Positions 1 through 8,120 of a stretch of DNA of 27,672 bases are shown here, one piece after another (the stretch's first letter is position 1; every line of letters begins with the position of its first letter). Location: IMG/VR virus record IMGVR_UViG_3300017613_001032, positions 1-27,672 of that record. One strand, given 5' to 3'. The notes under the pieces are model-generated. The model was not told where the DNA came from and made no database searches. It saw only the letters and a list, made by a program, of their open reading frames with translations. A program made the position numbers and the translations under genes. The DNA comes from a virus.

Positions 1-77
1 AGGACATTTTTAATGCCCTTCATGTTGGAGCGGATAAAGTGCTGAATATCTTACAGCCTACCCAGAAAGTTTTACTG
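1..77. repeat. Left copy of an exact 77-bp inverted repeat
   Basis: Bases 1-77 are the perfect reverse complement of 338-414. The repeat starts at the first base of the window and lies inside the major capsid gene. Its length equals a k-mer size commonly used in de Bruijn assemblers, and it ends at the point where the two arms diverge. I read it as an artefact of a fold-back join and not as a biological repeat. Confidence 0.95.
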
Positions 78-337
78 TTTTCTGACCTGGTGTATGAGAA
101 TTACATGACCTATTTGGAGGGCCTGGGAACAGAACGGGCGCAACTGCAATTGGAGAACGGGCAGAGCCTTTACACTTACCGAGGTATTCCAATCCTTTCA
201 ATGGGATGGGATGTGCACCTGGATGCTGATTTTCCCCATGCAACGGGTGAACTTTATGCAAATCCACACAGGGTAATTTATACCTCAACGGATAACCTGG
301 TACTGGGTATTGATTCCATGAACCAGTTCAACGAAAC
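3..337 (+). pseudogene. Inverted downstream piece of the major capsid gene
   Basis: Read on the plus strand from base 3, this segment repeats the capsid residues DIFNALHVGADKVLNI and onward to KVLL. It then continues with about 86 new residues that look like the genuine C-terminal part of an HK97-type capsid protein (YRGIPIL..., then HRVIYTSTDNLVLGID). The repeat ends on a codon boundary at base 77, so the frame is preserved. Those residues should follow residue 325 of the minus-strand capsid gene. The plus-strand frame after base 337 runs into the repeat and is meaningless. The real capsid C-terminus extends past what is present here. Confidence 0.85.
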
Positions 338-414
338 CAGTAAAACTTTCTGGGTAGGCTGTAAGATATTCAGCACTTTATCCGCTCCAACATGAAGGGC
401 ATTAAAAATGTCCT
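338..414. repeat. Right copy of the 77-bp inverted repeat
   Basis: This is the exact reverse complement of bases 1-77 and lies within the minus-strand capsid reading frame (capsid residues about 300-325). The 260 bases between the arms are unique and encode the next part of the capsid protein in the opposite orientation. Confidence 0.95.
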
Positions 415-1312
415 CAGATTCACCGGAGGCAAGGGCCGTTGGTGCTGTGTTGGCTGTGGTTGCTGCATTGGTTCCGGTAAGGTCACCTGTTACGGCTGCA
501 CTCGGAACCGGGGTTGGTGTTGGCTGTCCTGCAACCGCACTTGTGAAAATTAGTGTAGTTGTTCCGGTCAGGGTAATACCCCTCAATGCCAGGGCTGCCG
601 CATGAAGGGCAACAAAATTGGCACTTGTTACGGCAATACTGGTTGCGAAGGTGGCCAGGTAATCTACGCCTCCAACGGCAACATTACAGGTTCCCGATGT
701 TCCGGTAAGGGTAACGGTATCCACCTGGGCAACGGCTCCATCTGCCACAACTTTGCGGAAAATTTGATCTGCCGTTGGGGTTGCGGATGCATTGGCCATA
801 AGTTTGTACAACATCCCACCATCAACGATTGAATTATAATCCAAATCGGCTGTACCGTCAATTACCCCGGAGGTAACGGTTTCCTTATTGGGATCATCCA
901 ACCAGAATTTCCGGTAAACATCGGAGGCAACCGCATTGCGGTAAATCTGAATTATAATGTCTTTCAACATTGTTTCATCCAGGTTGTTCCAGTCATCGGT
1001 TCTCAACCCCTGCTCGAAAACAGTTTGGTAAAATTCCAGGGCATCATCTGCCGCCTCTGCTTTCAGTCGGTACGTGGTTAACGTCCTCTGGGTATAGGTC
1101 GTTCCGGCTGCACCGTTAAAACCTTTTGCATACGCTTTCAACAATTTTGATGCTGCACCAAAATAGTTGAGTTTTTGGGAAGATTGCACATTAGGAATCA
1201 CTCTTACACCCTGGGTTTCCCAAGGCTGTTTCCCGATGAACATTGGCTTCAAGAAATATTCAAGATTTTCTTTGCCTCCCCAAGTGATCGAACTTGTGAT
1301 AAACATTGCCAT
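338..1312 (-). CDS. Major capsid protein, N-terminal 325 residues (assembly-truncated)
   Basis: This is the putative HK97-fold major capsid protein. It follows the head protease/scaffold gene by 35 bases. The start MAMFITSSITWGGKE is the first Met after the protease gene. Residues 1-190 form the typical N-terminal and peripheral region (YAKGFNGAAGTTY, then an Asp/Glu-rich helix at 85-125). Residues about 195-290 are a Thr/Ala/Gly-rich beta-type insertion (VDTVTLTGTSGT...), after which capsid-like sequence resumes at SEDIFNALHVGADKVLNI. The minus-strand frame formally continues to base 278, but those last 19 residues are the antisense of real capsid sequence. The true continuation is the plus-strand piece at 78-337. 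The assembled protein would exceed 411 residues. The capsid call rests on position and general features, not on a catalytic motif. Confidence 0.8.
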
Positions 1313-1347
1313 AATTTCTGCTTTTTTGTGTTATATATAAATGATTC

Positions 1348-1821
1348 CTATGAATGTACGTTGGTCATTTCCCCCCGGAGGTTGGCCAGGTCATTTTTCA
1401 ATGCCTTTTGCTCTGGGTTCAGGTTGGTTTCGTCCGGGTCTTCCAACCCTTCCGGCCCTTCTACCCCTGTGGATTTCCCGTTGAGTTTGGTTAGTTTCCC
1501 TTCCAGTTCAACAATCTTATCCGCTTTGGTTTTGTTCTCTGCGGTAAGGGTTTCCACCTGGGCCGTAATGGTGGCCTTTTCCGCTGTCAGGGTTTCCACC
1601 TGGGTAACGGCTTCCTCGTTACTTTCGATGGCATCCAGGGCAGTTTGAAACGCTGTGAGTTTTGCGTTCAGTTCTGCCGGGGCAACCAGTATTTCACCGT
1701 CTTTGGCAACTGGTGTTTCCTTACCTTCATCACCTTCTTTGGCTTCTGGCTTGATTAGGTTTGTGATGAAAGTTTTTAATTCATCGAACATACCCTTTAC
1801 GGTTTTTGTTTCTTCGGTCAT
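1348..1821 (-). CDS. Possible nested scaffold protein, in-frame internal start
   Basis: The 157 residues from Met229 of the protease gene begin MTEETKTVKGMFDEL, which reads like a natural N-terminus. They hold all of the coiled-coil scaffold part and none of the protease domain. Lambda uses the same arrangement: Nu3 is translated from an internal in-frame start in gene C. The bases before the ATG are A/T-rich, as is common for Bacteroidota starts. The internal initiation is inferred, not shown. Confidence 0.4.
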   Translation of the reverse strand: MTEETKTVKGMFDELKTFITNLIKPEAKEGDEGKETPVAKDGEILVAPAELNAKLTAFQTALDAIESNEEAVTQVETLTAEKATITAQVETLTAENKTKADKIVELEGKLTKLNGKSTGVEGPEGLEDPDETNLNPEQKALKNDLANLRGEMTNVHS

Positions 1822-2505
1822 AATATTTCGGTTTATAAAATTGTCCGGTATCCCCGCAATCCCCAGGTTCTTTAATACTGCGGGTTCGTTAACACACGCT
1901 GCCATTTTCATAGGCTCAAAAACATGATCAACAAATAAATTCTCCCTGGCTTCATCCGCATCCAACCATTTCCCGGCACCTTCATTTTCTTCCATTAACC
2001 TATCAACGATATAATTGATGGCACCCCGCTTGATATAAATATCCCGGATACGTGCATCAACCATATTCAATTGTTCAATCCTGGTGGAAAGTTCGTTTGC
2101 ATTGAACCCGCCCAACATCATCAAACTGGGTTTGTGGATAAGGAATAAACTGTTGCTTGAAATTTCTCTACGGTCACCCGCCATTGCAATTACTGTGGCA
2201 ATGGAGGCGGTAAAACCGTTAACCCTGGTAATAATTTCTGCCTTGTTTTGGGCCAACATATCATAAATGGAAATGCCATGATTTACATCCCCACCGTATG
2301 AATTAATATTTACAATTATTTTGGATGCCTGAGTTTGGCCGATGGCCTTTAACTCGTTTCGCATTTGCTCCTTTGTGTTGATTGCCCCGTCTTCTTCTTC
2401 GTCCCAAAAACTGCCACCAATGATTCCTTCAATGTTAATTTCAACCTCCAAATCTGATTTGGCAACTATGGTCATCCAGGGGGATTCATTGATAATTCTG
2501 TCCAT
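1348..2505 (-). CDS. ClpP-like head maturation protease fused to scaffold
   Basis: This 385-aa protein is a prohead protease of the ClpP/S14 type that would cleave scaffold and capsid during head maturation. The NSYGGD turn (68-73) matches the oxyanion region. GFTAS places the nucleophile at Ser101, FLIH gives His124, and LDADEA (181-186) supplies Asp182 or Asp184. Residues 1-215 are the protease domain. Residues about 230-345 are charged and coiled-coil-like, with VETLTAE repeated at 303 and 317, and the tail is acidic, as in scaffold proteins. The gene lies directly upstream of the capsid gene, its expected substrate. An internal Met229 probably starts a separate scaffold product. The family is known for protease-scaffold fusions in phages; the cleavage itself is inferred. 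Confidence 0.85.
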   Translation of the reverse strand: MDRIINESPWMTIVAKSDLEVEINIEGIIGGSFWDEEEDGAINTKEQMRNELKAIGQTQASKIIVNINSYGGDVNHGISIYDMLAQNKAEIITRVNGFTASIATVIAMAGDRREISSNSLFLIHKPSLMMLGGFNANELSTRIEQLNMVDARIRDIYIKRGAINYIVDRLMEENEGAGKWLDADEARENLFVDHVFEPMKMAACVNEPAVLKNLGIAGIPDNFINRNIMTEETKTVKGMFDELKTFITNLIKPEAKEGDEGKETPVAKDGEILVAPAELNAKLTAFQTALDAIESNEEAVTQVETLTAEKATITAQVETLTAENKTKADKIVELEGKLTKLNGKSTGVEGPEGLEDPDETNLNPEQKALKNDLANLRGEMTNVHS

Positions 2506-2686
2506 TTGTTATGCTTTAAAACACAATTGTAACGTATTCGCTTTCAGTCGTTTGGCCGTTCTCCGTGGTAAGGTGTTACCCCTCCGGTTGAACCGTTCGC
2601 TCTCATATGAGGCTACAAAGGGCCTTCAACGCCATTTAGGATATTGTAAATCTATGGGATATATTAAAGCGAAACGCCCCAATATT
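2506..2686 (-). other. 181-base gap with hairpins and a start-less reading frame
   Basis: No convincing gene is present. On the minus strand, codons 2625 down to the TAA at 2509-2511 are open and encode a basic peptide (RPFVASYESERFNRRGN and onward), but there is no ATG, GTG or TTG upstream and an in-frame TGA sits at 2626-2628. Three short dyads are visible: 2567-2580 (GGTAA/TTACC), 2585-2595 (CGGTT/AACCG) and 2602-2611 (CTCATATGAG). There is no CCWGG site here, unlike almost every gene nearby. It could be a gene remnant, or a leader or promoter region for the capsid genes. Confidence 0.4.
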
Positions 2687-2944
2687 TTACGGAAAAAGTT
2701 CGTTCCCCTCGGTAATTATTTTCTCTACGGTGGACAGGGAAACGGCCCATTTTTCGGCCAGGTGAATTTTCAATTCTGTCTTTCTTTTGATCATCTGTTT
2801 GGCCTGGTATTCATCCCGGATCAATACCCGCCTGGCCAAATCTTCCCTGATCAATCCAATATCAAACAGGGTTTCCGTGGTGGCTTTTTCTATGTTTAAA
2901 TTATCCTTAATGTAATCCCCGGTACGGTCACGGATATTTATCAT
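2687..2944 (-). CDS. Small protein after the tape measure, possible HTH
   Basis: This is an 85-aa protein of unknown function. Its ATG overlaps the tape measure stop by four bases (ATGA), so it is likely translated by coupling. It is largely helical and charged. The segment AEKWAVSLSTVEKII near residue 63 resembles a helix-turn-helix, which could make it a DNA-binding or head-tail regulatory protein, but the match is short. It is the last gene before the break that precedes the protease and capsid genes. Confidence 0.6.
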   Translation of the reverse strand: MINIRDRTGDYIKDNLNIEKATTETLFDIGLIREDLARRVLIRDEYQAKQMIKRKTELKIHLAEKWAVSLSTVEKIITEGNELFP

Positions 2945-5900
2945 AATTCTGCCGTTTCGTTAATCACTTCCAGTTCATCTTCCGCCCGGTGCAACTCATT
3001 TACATTTTGAGTTACCTTGATGTTTCTGAATAGGTCAACCATATCGCCACCCCCGTTTAGATTGGTAACGGATGGATCAGGAACACCCACAACCCCGCCC
3101 CCGGCAAATCCAGGAACCCCGGCTTTGCGTAAAACGTCTGGGCCACCGATGGCCAACTGTTGCCTGGTATTCAAAATGGCTTCCCCAGGTTTCACCAGGG
3201 CCAGGGTATTATCCCCGGATTTTGGATAACCTGGCATTTCTGAACCGCTCTGCACAACTCCCCCTTCCTCAAATTCCTGTTTCTTAATGGTGGATAATTG
3301 GACGGCTCCCGCTGCCGCTGTAATCCCTGCCAGGATAAAATTCAATGGTGGTGCCGCACTTCCCAGGGCCTTAATTACTCCCTGGGCAATATTGATAATG
3401 GAGGTAACGATTGCCAGGGCTTGTTCCCGTTTGGCATATTTGCGTTCGATTTCCTCCCGCTTTTTCGCATTGTCACCAACTGCGGAAAGTTCTTTTTCTT
3501 TCTGGGCCTTGAAAATATCTGAAAACTGGCCTGTAATATCTGATGCAATGGCCAACGATTTGGAAATTATTGCCAGGGTATCTTCCCAGTTTTCCATTTC
3601 AATACCCAAACGCTTCCGGCCACCATCCGCCTTAATCTCTGTAAGGTCGGTTTCCAATTGTTCCGCTGCCAACCTGGTTTGCTCATCAATCTGGGCCTGG
3701 GTCATTGTAATATTCTCCTGGGCCGCTTCAATGATTTCCTGTTGTGCATCAAAAAATTCCTTGGTAATATCCCCCTTTTGCAACCGCTCTTTTAATCCTT
3801 CCAGGGTAGTTGCAAGTTCCTGGTAATCGGCAATGGCTTCTTCTTTTAACAAATCCCTGGCAACCTGATCTTTGTTAAACTCCGCCAATCGTATTTCAGA
3901 TTCCAATTGCAGGGTACGTTCCAACTGGTCAACTTTTTCTTCCTGCCCTTTGGCTTCCTCCGCCTTAACCGCTTCCAGGCTTTGTTTTAAAATGTTTATC
4001 CGCTCCGCTGCAATTTTTTCTTCCGCCTTTATTACTTCGCCCCCGGATTGCTCCAATGCCTTTGCCGTTGCCCCCGCTGTATCGGAAATATATTTTTCCC
4101 GCTCCCGCTGTGCCTCATCTGCAATTTTTTTCTCCGCCCTGGCTTTTTCCTTTGCTGCTTTTTCCGCTGCCGCAATTTCTTCCTTGGTCTTTTTTTCCAG
4201 GGCCTTTGCATCTTTTTCCGCCTGTTCCGCTGCCGCATCTTCACGGGCCTTTTGTGCATCCGCTTCCCTACGTTTGGCCACATCAATTTCATCCTGGGCA
4301 ATCCGTTCCGCTGTCGCTTTGGCAATCTCTGTTTCCTTCTTTGCGGTTTCCTCTTTACGCCTCAGATATTCTTTGGCCAGGGCAACCCCTTCTTTTTTAT
4401 TCACCCCCTGGATCAATGCAAAATCCGCTGCATATTTTTCCGGGTCTAATAGGCCCCCGGTGATGGCTTCCTGTTCCTCAAAATACAATAGCATCTCGGA
4501 AAAATGGGTTCCCCTCCGGTTATCCAGGGCCTCCATTAAATCGAATGAACGTTTCAGTTCGTTATCCGTTTGGCGGTTGAATTTCTTTAGGGCAATATCC
4601 AGGTTCCCCAGTTCCAGGGTGAAATCCTTTAACCCCTGTACGATGAACCGCAACCCGCCCCCGGCCTTTAGTTTCAGAATAAACCCCTCCCAGGCACTTC
4701 CCAGGGCCTTAACGTCACCCGCATAGGAATCCAGTTTGAGTTTAACCATTTCATCCAGTTCATCCCTGGAATCCACAACCGCATCCTTTAATACCTTAAC
4801 ATCTTCCGCCCCGGCCAGGAATTTGGCGAAGGCTGCAACGCTCCGCTTATCGGTAATCTCCAACGTTTCATTCAGACCAATACCCGCATCATCCAGGGTA
4901 ATCAATCCCTCAACCAGTTCATCCAGGGTGCCAACAGAACCGCCCAACTTCTGGGCCAATGCTCCGTTTGCATCTGCCAGGTTCAGTAAAATATTCCTGG
5001 TGGCTGTCGCTGCTTTGGATGCATCAAAACCCGCATCCCGTAAACGGCCAGTAAGGGCAATGGTATCTTCCAGGGTAAAACCGTATGCTTTGGCAACTGG
5101 GCCAACGGTTCCCAGGATTGTTTCATAGTCGGCAAACGCCAATGCGGATTCCGTTGTTCCAATGGCCAGGGCTGCAACCGCCTGTTCCGTTTCCAGGGTA
5201 TCCAGGCCAAATGCCCGAACGGCAATACCCGCTGTTTTGGCCGCTGTTCCCAGGTCTGCTTCAACCGCTGTGGCAAATTTAATTACCCCTGGGGTTGCAT
5301 CCGCAATCTCTGCCGCTGTGAATCCCAGTTTGGCCAGGGAAATTTGAAGTTCCGTAACCTCGGTGGCTGTAAATATCGTAACGGCTCCCAGTTCTTTTGC
5401 CTGTTCGGTCAGTTCTTCAATTTCCTCCCTGGTGGATAATGTTACGGCTGCCAATGATGCTGTTGCGGAGTCGAAATTTCCCGTTACTTGTACCAGGTCT
5501 TTCATTACCCTGATTAGGGCAGTAAACCCCACCAATCCGGCTGCCATGCTTTTGAAGGATTGGACAATGCCCCGGCCATATTCACCAACCAGGGTTTTGG
5601 AACCGCTCATTGAACGGTCAAAATTCCGGATGGATGTTTTATTTTTGTCAACCTGTTTCTGGATTTCGGCAAATCGTTTTTTCCCGGTGGCTGTGGCCAG
5701 GTTCAGTTTGTTGGCCTCCTTAATCAAAAGGCTCGTTTCCATCCTGAGATTTTCCATTGAACCCTTTGTTCCCAACATCTGGGTTGCAAGGTTCCTATCC
5801 GCTTTGGCCAGTTGGGTTTTGGAAACCCGCAACTCGGTTTCCTTTAGTTTAACTTTCCTTAGAATCTGCTCGTATTTTTCCTGGGAAATGTTGCCTTTAT

Positions 5901-6030
5901 CCAAATCCTTTTTGGCTTTCTTCCGGGTTTCGGTAAGTTTCTGCAGGGCAGCATCAATATTATTAATCTCCTGGGCCACCTGGCCCCTGTCCTCAATATC
6001 AATCCTGAAACTATAAATCTTGTCTGCCAT
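2941..6030 (-). CDS. Tail tape measure protein (TP901 type)
   Basis: This 1029-aa protein sets tail length and is probably threaded through the tail tube. Residues 1-150 are predicted coiled coil (QEINNIDAALQKLTETRKK). Residues about 175-400 match the conserved TP901/PhageMin_Tail region, with alternating Ala-rich helices such as ELQISLAKLGFTAAEIADAT and YETILGTVGPVAKAYGFTLED. A long Ala/Lys/Glu-rich coiled coil covers about 560-700. Residues about 915-955 are hydrophobic (IVTSIINIAQGVIKALGSAA and on), followed by a Gly-rich stretch containing GGVV and GGPDVLRKAGVPGFAGGG. It is separated by five bases from the upstream tail gene. It is the longest gene here, as expected for a tape measure. 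Confidence 0.93.
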   Translation of the reverse strand: MADKIYSFRIDIEDRGQVAQEINNIDAALQKLTETRKKAKKDLDKGNISQEKYEQILRKVKLKETELRVSKTQLAKADRNLATQMLGTKGSMENLRMETSLLIKEANKLNLATATGKKRFAEIQKQVDKNKTSIRNFDRSMSGSKTLVGEYGRGIVQSFKSMAAGLVGFTALIRVMKDLVQVTGNFDSATASLAAVTLSTREEIEELTEQAKELGAVTIFTATEVTELQISLAKLGFTAAEIADATPGVIKFATAVEADLGTAAKTAGIAVRAFGLDTLETEQAVAALAIGTTESALAFADYETILGTVGPVAKAYGFTLEDTIALTGRLRDAGFDASKAATATRNILLNLADANGALAQKLGGSVGTLDELVEGLITLDDAGIGLNETLEITDKRSVAAFAKFLAGAEDVKVLKDAVVDSRDELDEMVKLKLDSYAGDVKALGSAWEGFILKLKAGGGLRFIVQGLKDFTLELGNLDIALKKFNRQTDNELKRSFDLMEALDNRRGTHFSEMLLYFEEQEAITGGLLDPEKYAADFALIQGVNKKEGVALAKEYLRRKEETAKKETEIAKATAERIAQDEIDVAKRREADAQKAREDAAAEQAEKDAKALEKKTKEEIAAAEKAAKEKARAEKKIADEAQREREKYISDTAGATAKALEQSGGEVIKAEEKIAAERINILKQSLEAVKAEEAKGQEEKVDQLERTLQLESEIRLAEFNKDQVARDLLKEEAIADYQELATTLEGLKERLQKGDITKEFFDAQQEIIEAAQENITMTQAQIDEQTRLAAEQLETDLTEIKADGGRKRLGIEMENWEDTLAIISKSLAIASDITGQFSDIFKAQKEKELSAVGDNAKKREEIERKYAKREQALAIVTSIINIAQGVIKALGSAAPPLNFILAGITAAAGAVQLSTIKKQEFEEGGVVQSGSEMPGYPKSGDNTLALVKPGEAILNTRQQLAIGGPDVLRKAGVPGFAGGGVVGVPDPSVTNLNGGGDMVDLFRNIKVTQNVNELHRAEDELEVINETAEL

Positions 6031-6035
6031 GATGT

Positions 6036-8120
6036 TTACATTTTCTGTATGAACTCCGCCTGTACCCGGTCACCATCGGTAATTATTTTCGAGCAAATAA
6101 ATAACATATCCACCCCCTCAATATTCAATTTGTACGTTGCCCTGAACCCCTCGTTTGCCGCTGTTCCTACAACGGTCATGAATTTCATAATCTCAACCGG
6201 GGAAAGTACCAGGGTAACGGTAACAATTTTATTTTTCTCCACCCGGTTCCAATCCTTCAACAAATAATCATCGTACATATCTGCCATATCTGGGGTAACG
6301 GCCTGGGGAAATGTGGTGTAATTTGCCGGGGTTGTATCGTTAATGTTTGCCAACCAATCCCAGTTGCCACCCCCCAGGGCTGTCATTCCTTTCCACTCAA
6401 ATATCCTGGGGTTCCAACTGGATGCCCTGTTTGCCGGGTATGCCCTGGATGAAGAAACAAAATCAGCACTCCCGAAAATTCTGGGCATCCTGTCAATTAG
6501 CCAATGGCCAATTTGTGGCATTGATCCGGTTGGGGTTGGTGAAAAAATATTGTTCTGGTGTTCCGTTGTGCCTGGCTTCATATATTCGCTGTCCAGGGTA
6601 ATGATTTTTTGGAAGGGAACCCCGTTTGCCGCAACCTCGTTTGTATATGCTTTGTCGCTCGTATCCGGGTTGTAATGTAGTTTATGGATTTCCTTGTAAC
6701 TGGCCGCAATTATTTCCTGTTTCACCCCCTGGGAATAATCAATTTTATCCGTCCAATCCACAACTGTACTGCCGTAAAAATCGTTACTGGTTTCAATGTA
6801 AATACGTCTGTTCATCCTGTCCACAAAAAACCGTAATCCAAACGCTTCCTTTAATCCTTTCAGAAATGAAACCGCCTCAATTTCTGGTATCAGTTCTGCC
6901 GGGTTAATGGTTTCCCCGTATCCAGGTAACAGGTTTTGCCCATCCCAAACGGCCTTCAAATATGAACCCGAACTGGTTAACATAACGCTGATTTGGGCCT
7001 GTTGGGTAACCGGGTCTACATTTGTTCCACACGCTTCCAACCTGGCAATATAAATATCAATATAATCCCCTGCCGTTAATGGAATGTATCCGGTATCCAG
7101 GGTGAAATATGGGTTGCTGTCCAGAATATGGGGTGAACCATGGGTTTCCGCAACGTATGATGCCAGGGTAACAGAACCGTTTTTTCGTATCCGCCAACTC
7201 AGGTAATTATCCGTTACGTTCCACCTGGAAATTGAATCATTGATTTCGCTGTCTACCCTTATCCCTGCCTGGAATCTGTACGTTCCTGTTTCCGGTGCTG
7301 TATATCTGTGGGTTGATACGCTGTAATCGCTGCCCTCGTCCTCAACTTCGCCATCCATTACCAAAACGTGGCTTCCCAGGTTAACGCAACCCCAACCAAA
7401 TGCCCCAATATTTTGATAAGCAATATTATCCGTTCCGCTGTTGACATATGCATGCATTGCCTTCCCGGTAAGAAATGAATCATCTGCCGTTTTTGACTGG
7501 CTCATAAGATACAACGCCTGGCCAAATGTGGTATGAAAAAACCCGGCTGTATCCAGGGTGTACCCAGATTCCAAAAACAGTTTAGAAACAATATCCTGAA
7601 TGTTCCACATGGGCCAAAATTCACGGGTGTAAACCTTTGATCCACCTGTTCCATAATCCCCGCTTTGCAACTCGGCAAAATTAATCATGGGGTAACGATA
7701 AAATGCCCCGGCTGCCGCTGTCCAACTGGTTGAAACGTTGCCCTGGATTAGTGTATGGGTATCCCCTGACCAATCCAAATCATTTATATTTATCCCGGAA
7801 ATATCGTTTACCCAGTCTGAACCCTCAATTATTGCCCTGGCTTCATTTCCTTCAACGGATAATATTCTGAACTTCCCCCGTATAACCTCCATGCCATTCA
7901 CAACCAAACGGGCCGTTTCGGAAACCTCCGCCCGGCTCCGCACATCATCCACAAACCCCAGGATTGAACGGTTCGTTTTGGTCAGGGGAATGGCCAGGGT
8001 ATAAGATTTTACGCTGCTTCCTATTGCCGGGTCACGGTAATCATTTACCTGTCTTTTAATATTTATTTCAGCATTAAAATCCAACAGGTCAAGACCAATA
8101 TACAGTTGTGTTTTACTCAT
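6036..8120 (-). CDS. Putative tail/baseplate protein with C1q-like insert
   Basis: This 694-aa protein is probably a distal tail or baseplate component, judged from its place directly upstream of the tape measure. Residues 1-130 look like a beta-rich tail scaffold (SVKSYTLAIPLTKTNRSILGF). Residues about 215-390 contain a jelly-roll signature, YTAPETGTYRFQAGI, followed by alternating hydrophobic strands, as in C1q/TNF-like domains that bind ligands. The part after about 400 returns to tail-like sequence (VDRMNRRIYIETSNDFY, then VVDWTDKIDYSQGV). It overlaps the preceding gene by eight bases. The specific role is inferred from order and fold hints only; it could also carry receptor-binding activity. 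Confidence 0.6.
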   Translation of the reverse strand: MSKTQLYIGLDLLDFNAEINIKRQVNDYRDPAIGSSVKSYTLAIPLTKTNRSILGFVDDVRSRAEVSETARLVVNGMEVIRGKFRILSVEGNEARAIIEGSDWVNDISGININDLDWSGDTHTLIQGNVSTSWTAAAGAFYRYPMINFAELQSGDYGTGGSKVYTREFWPMWNIQDIVSKLFLESGYTLDTAGFFHTTFGQALYLMSQSKTADDSFLTGKAMHAYVNSGTDNIAYQNIGAFGWGCVNLGSHVLVMDGEVEDEGSDYSVSTHRYTAPETGTYRFQAGIRVDSEINDSISRWNVTDNYLSWRIRKNGSVTLASYVAETHGSPHILDSNPYFTLDTGYIPLTAGDYIDIYIARLEACGTNVDPVTQQAQISVMLTSSGSYLKAVWDGQNLLPGYGETINPAELIPEIEAVSFLKGLKEAFGLRFFVDRMNRRIYIETSNDFYGSTVVDWTDKIDYSQGVKQEIIAASYKEIHKLHYNPDTSDKAYTNEVAANGVPFQKIITLDSEYMKPGTTEHQNNIFSPTPTGSMPQIGHWLIDRMPRIFGSADFVSSSRAYPANRASSWNPRIFEWKGMTALGGGNWDWLANINDTTPANYTTFPQAVTPDMADMYDDYLLKDWNRVEKNKIVTVTLVLSPVEIMKFMTVVGTAANEGFRATYKLNIEGVDMLFICSKIITDGDRVQAEFIQKM

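Noticed and set aside
278-337. Minus-strand capsid C-terminus reading VSLNWFMESIPS and onward
   Set aside because: It is the antisense of the genuine capsid continuation encoded on the plus strand at 278-337, produced by the fold-back.
2567-2625. Possible tRNA or tRNA-like gene with a GGTTCAACC segment
   Set aside because: The arms do not form a cloverleaf; the T-arm stem and acceptor stem do not pair.
2509-2686. Stop-codon reassignment (TGA read through in the gap frame)
   Set aside because: TGA is used as the stop in many ATGA overlaps across the window, and the gap frame has no start.
3287-5128. Long plus-strand open frames opposite the tape measure and other genes
   Set aside because: They are antisense shadows of Ala/Lys/Glu-rich genes; no plus-strand frame has coupled neighbours or recognisable motifs.
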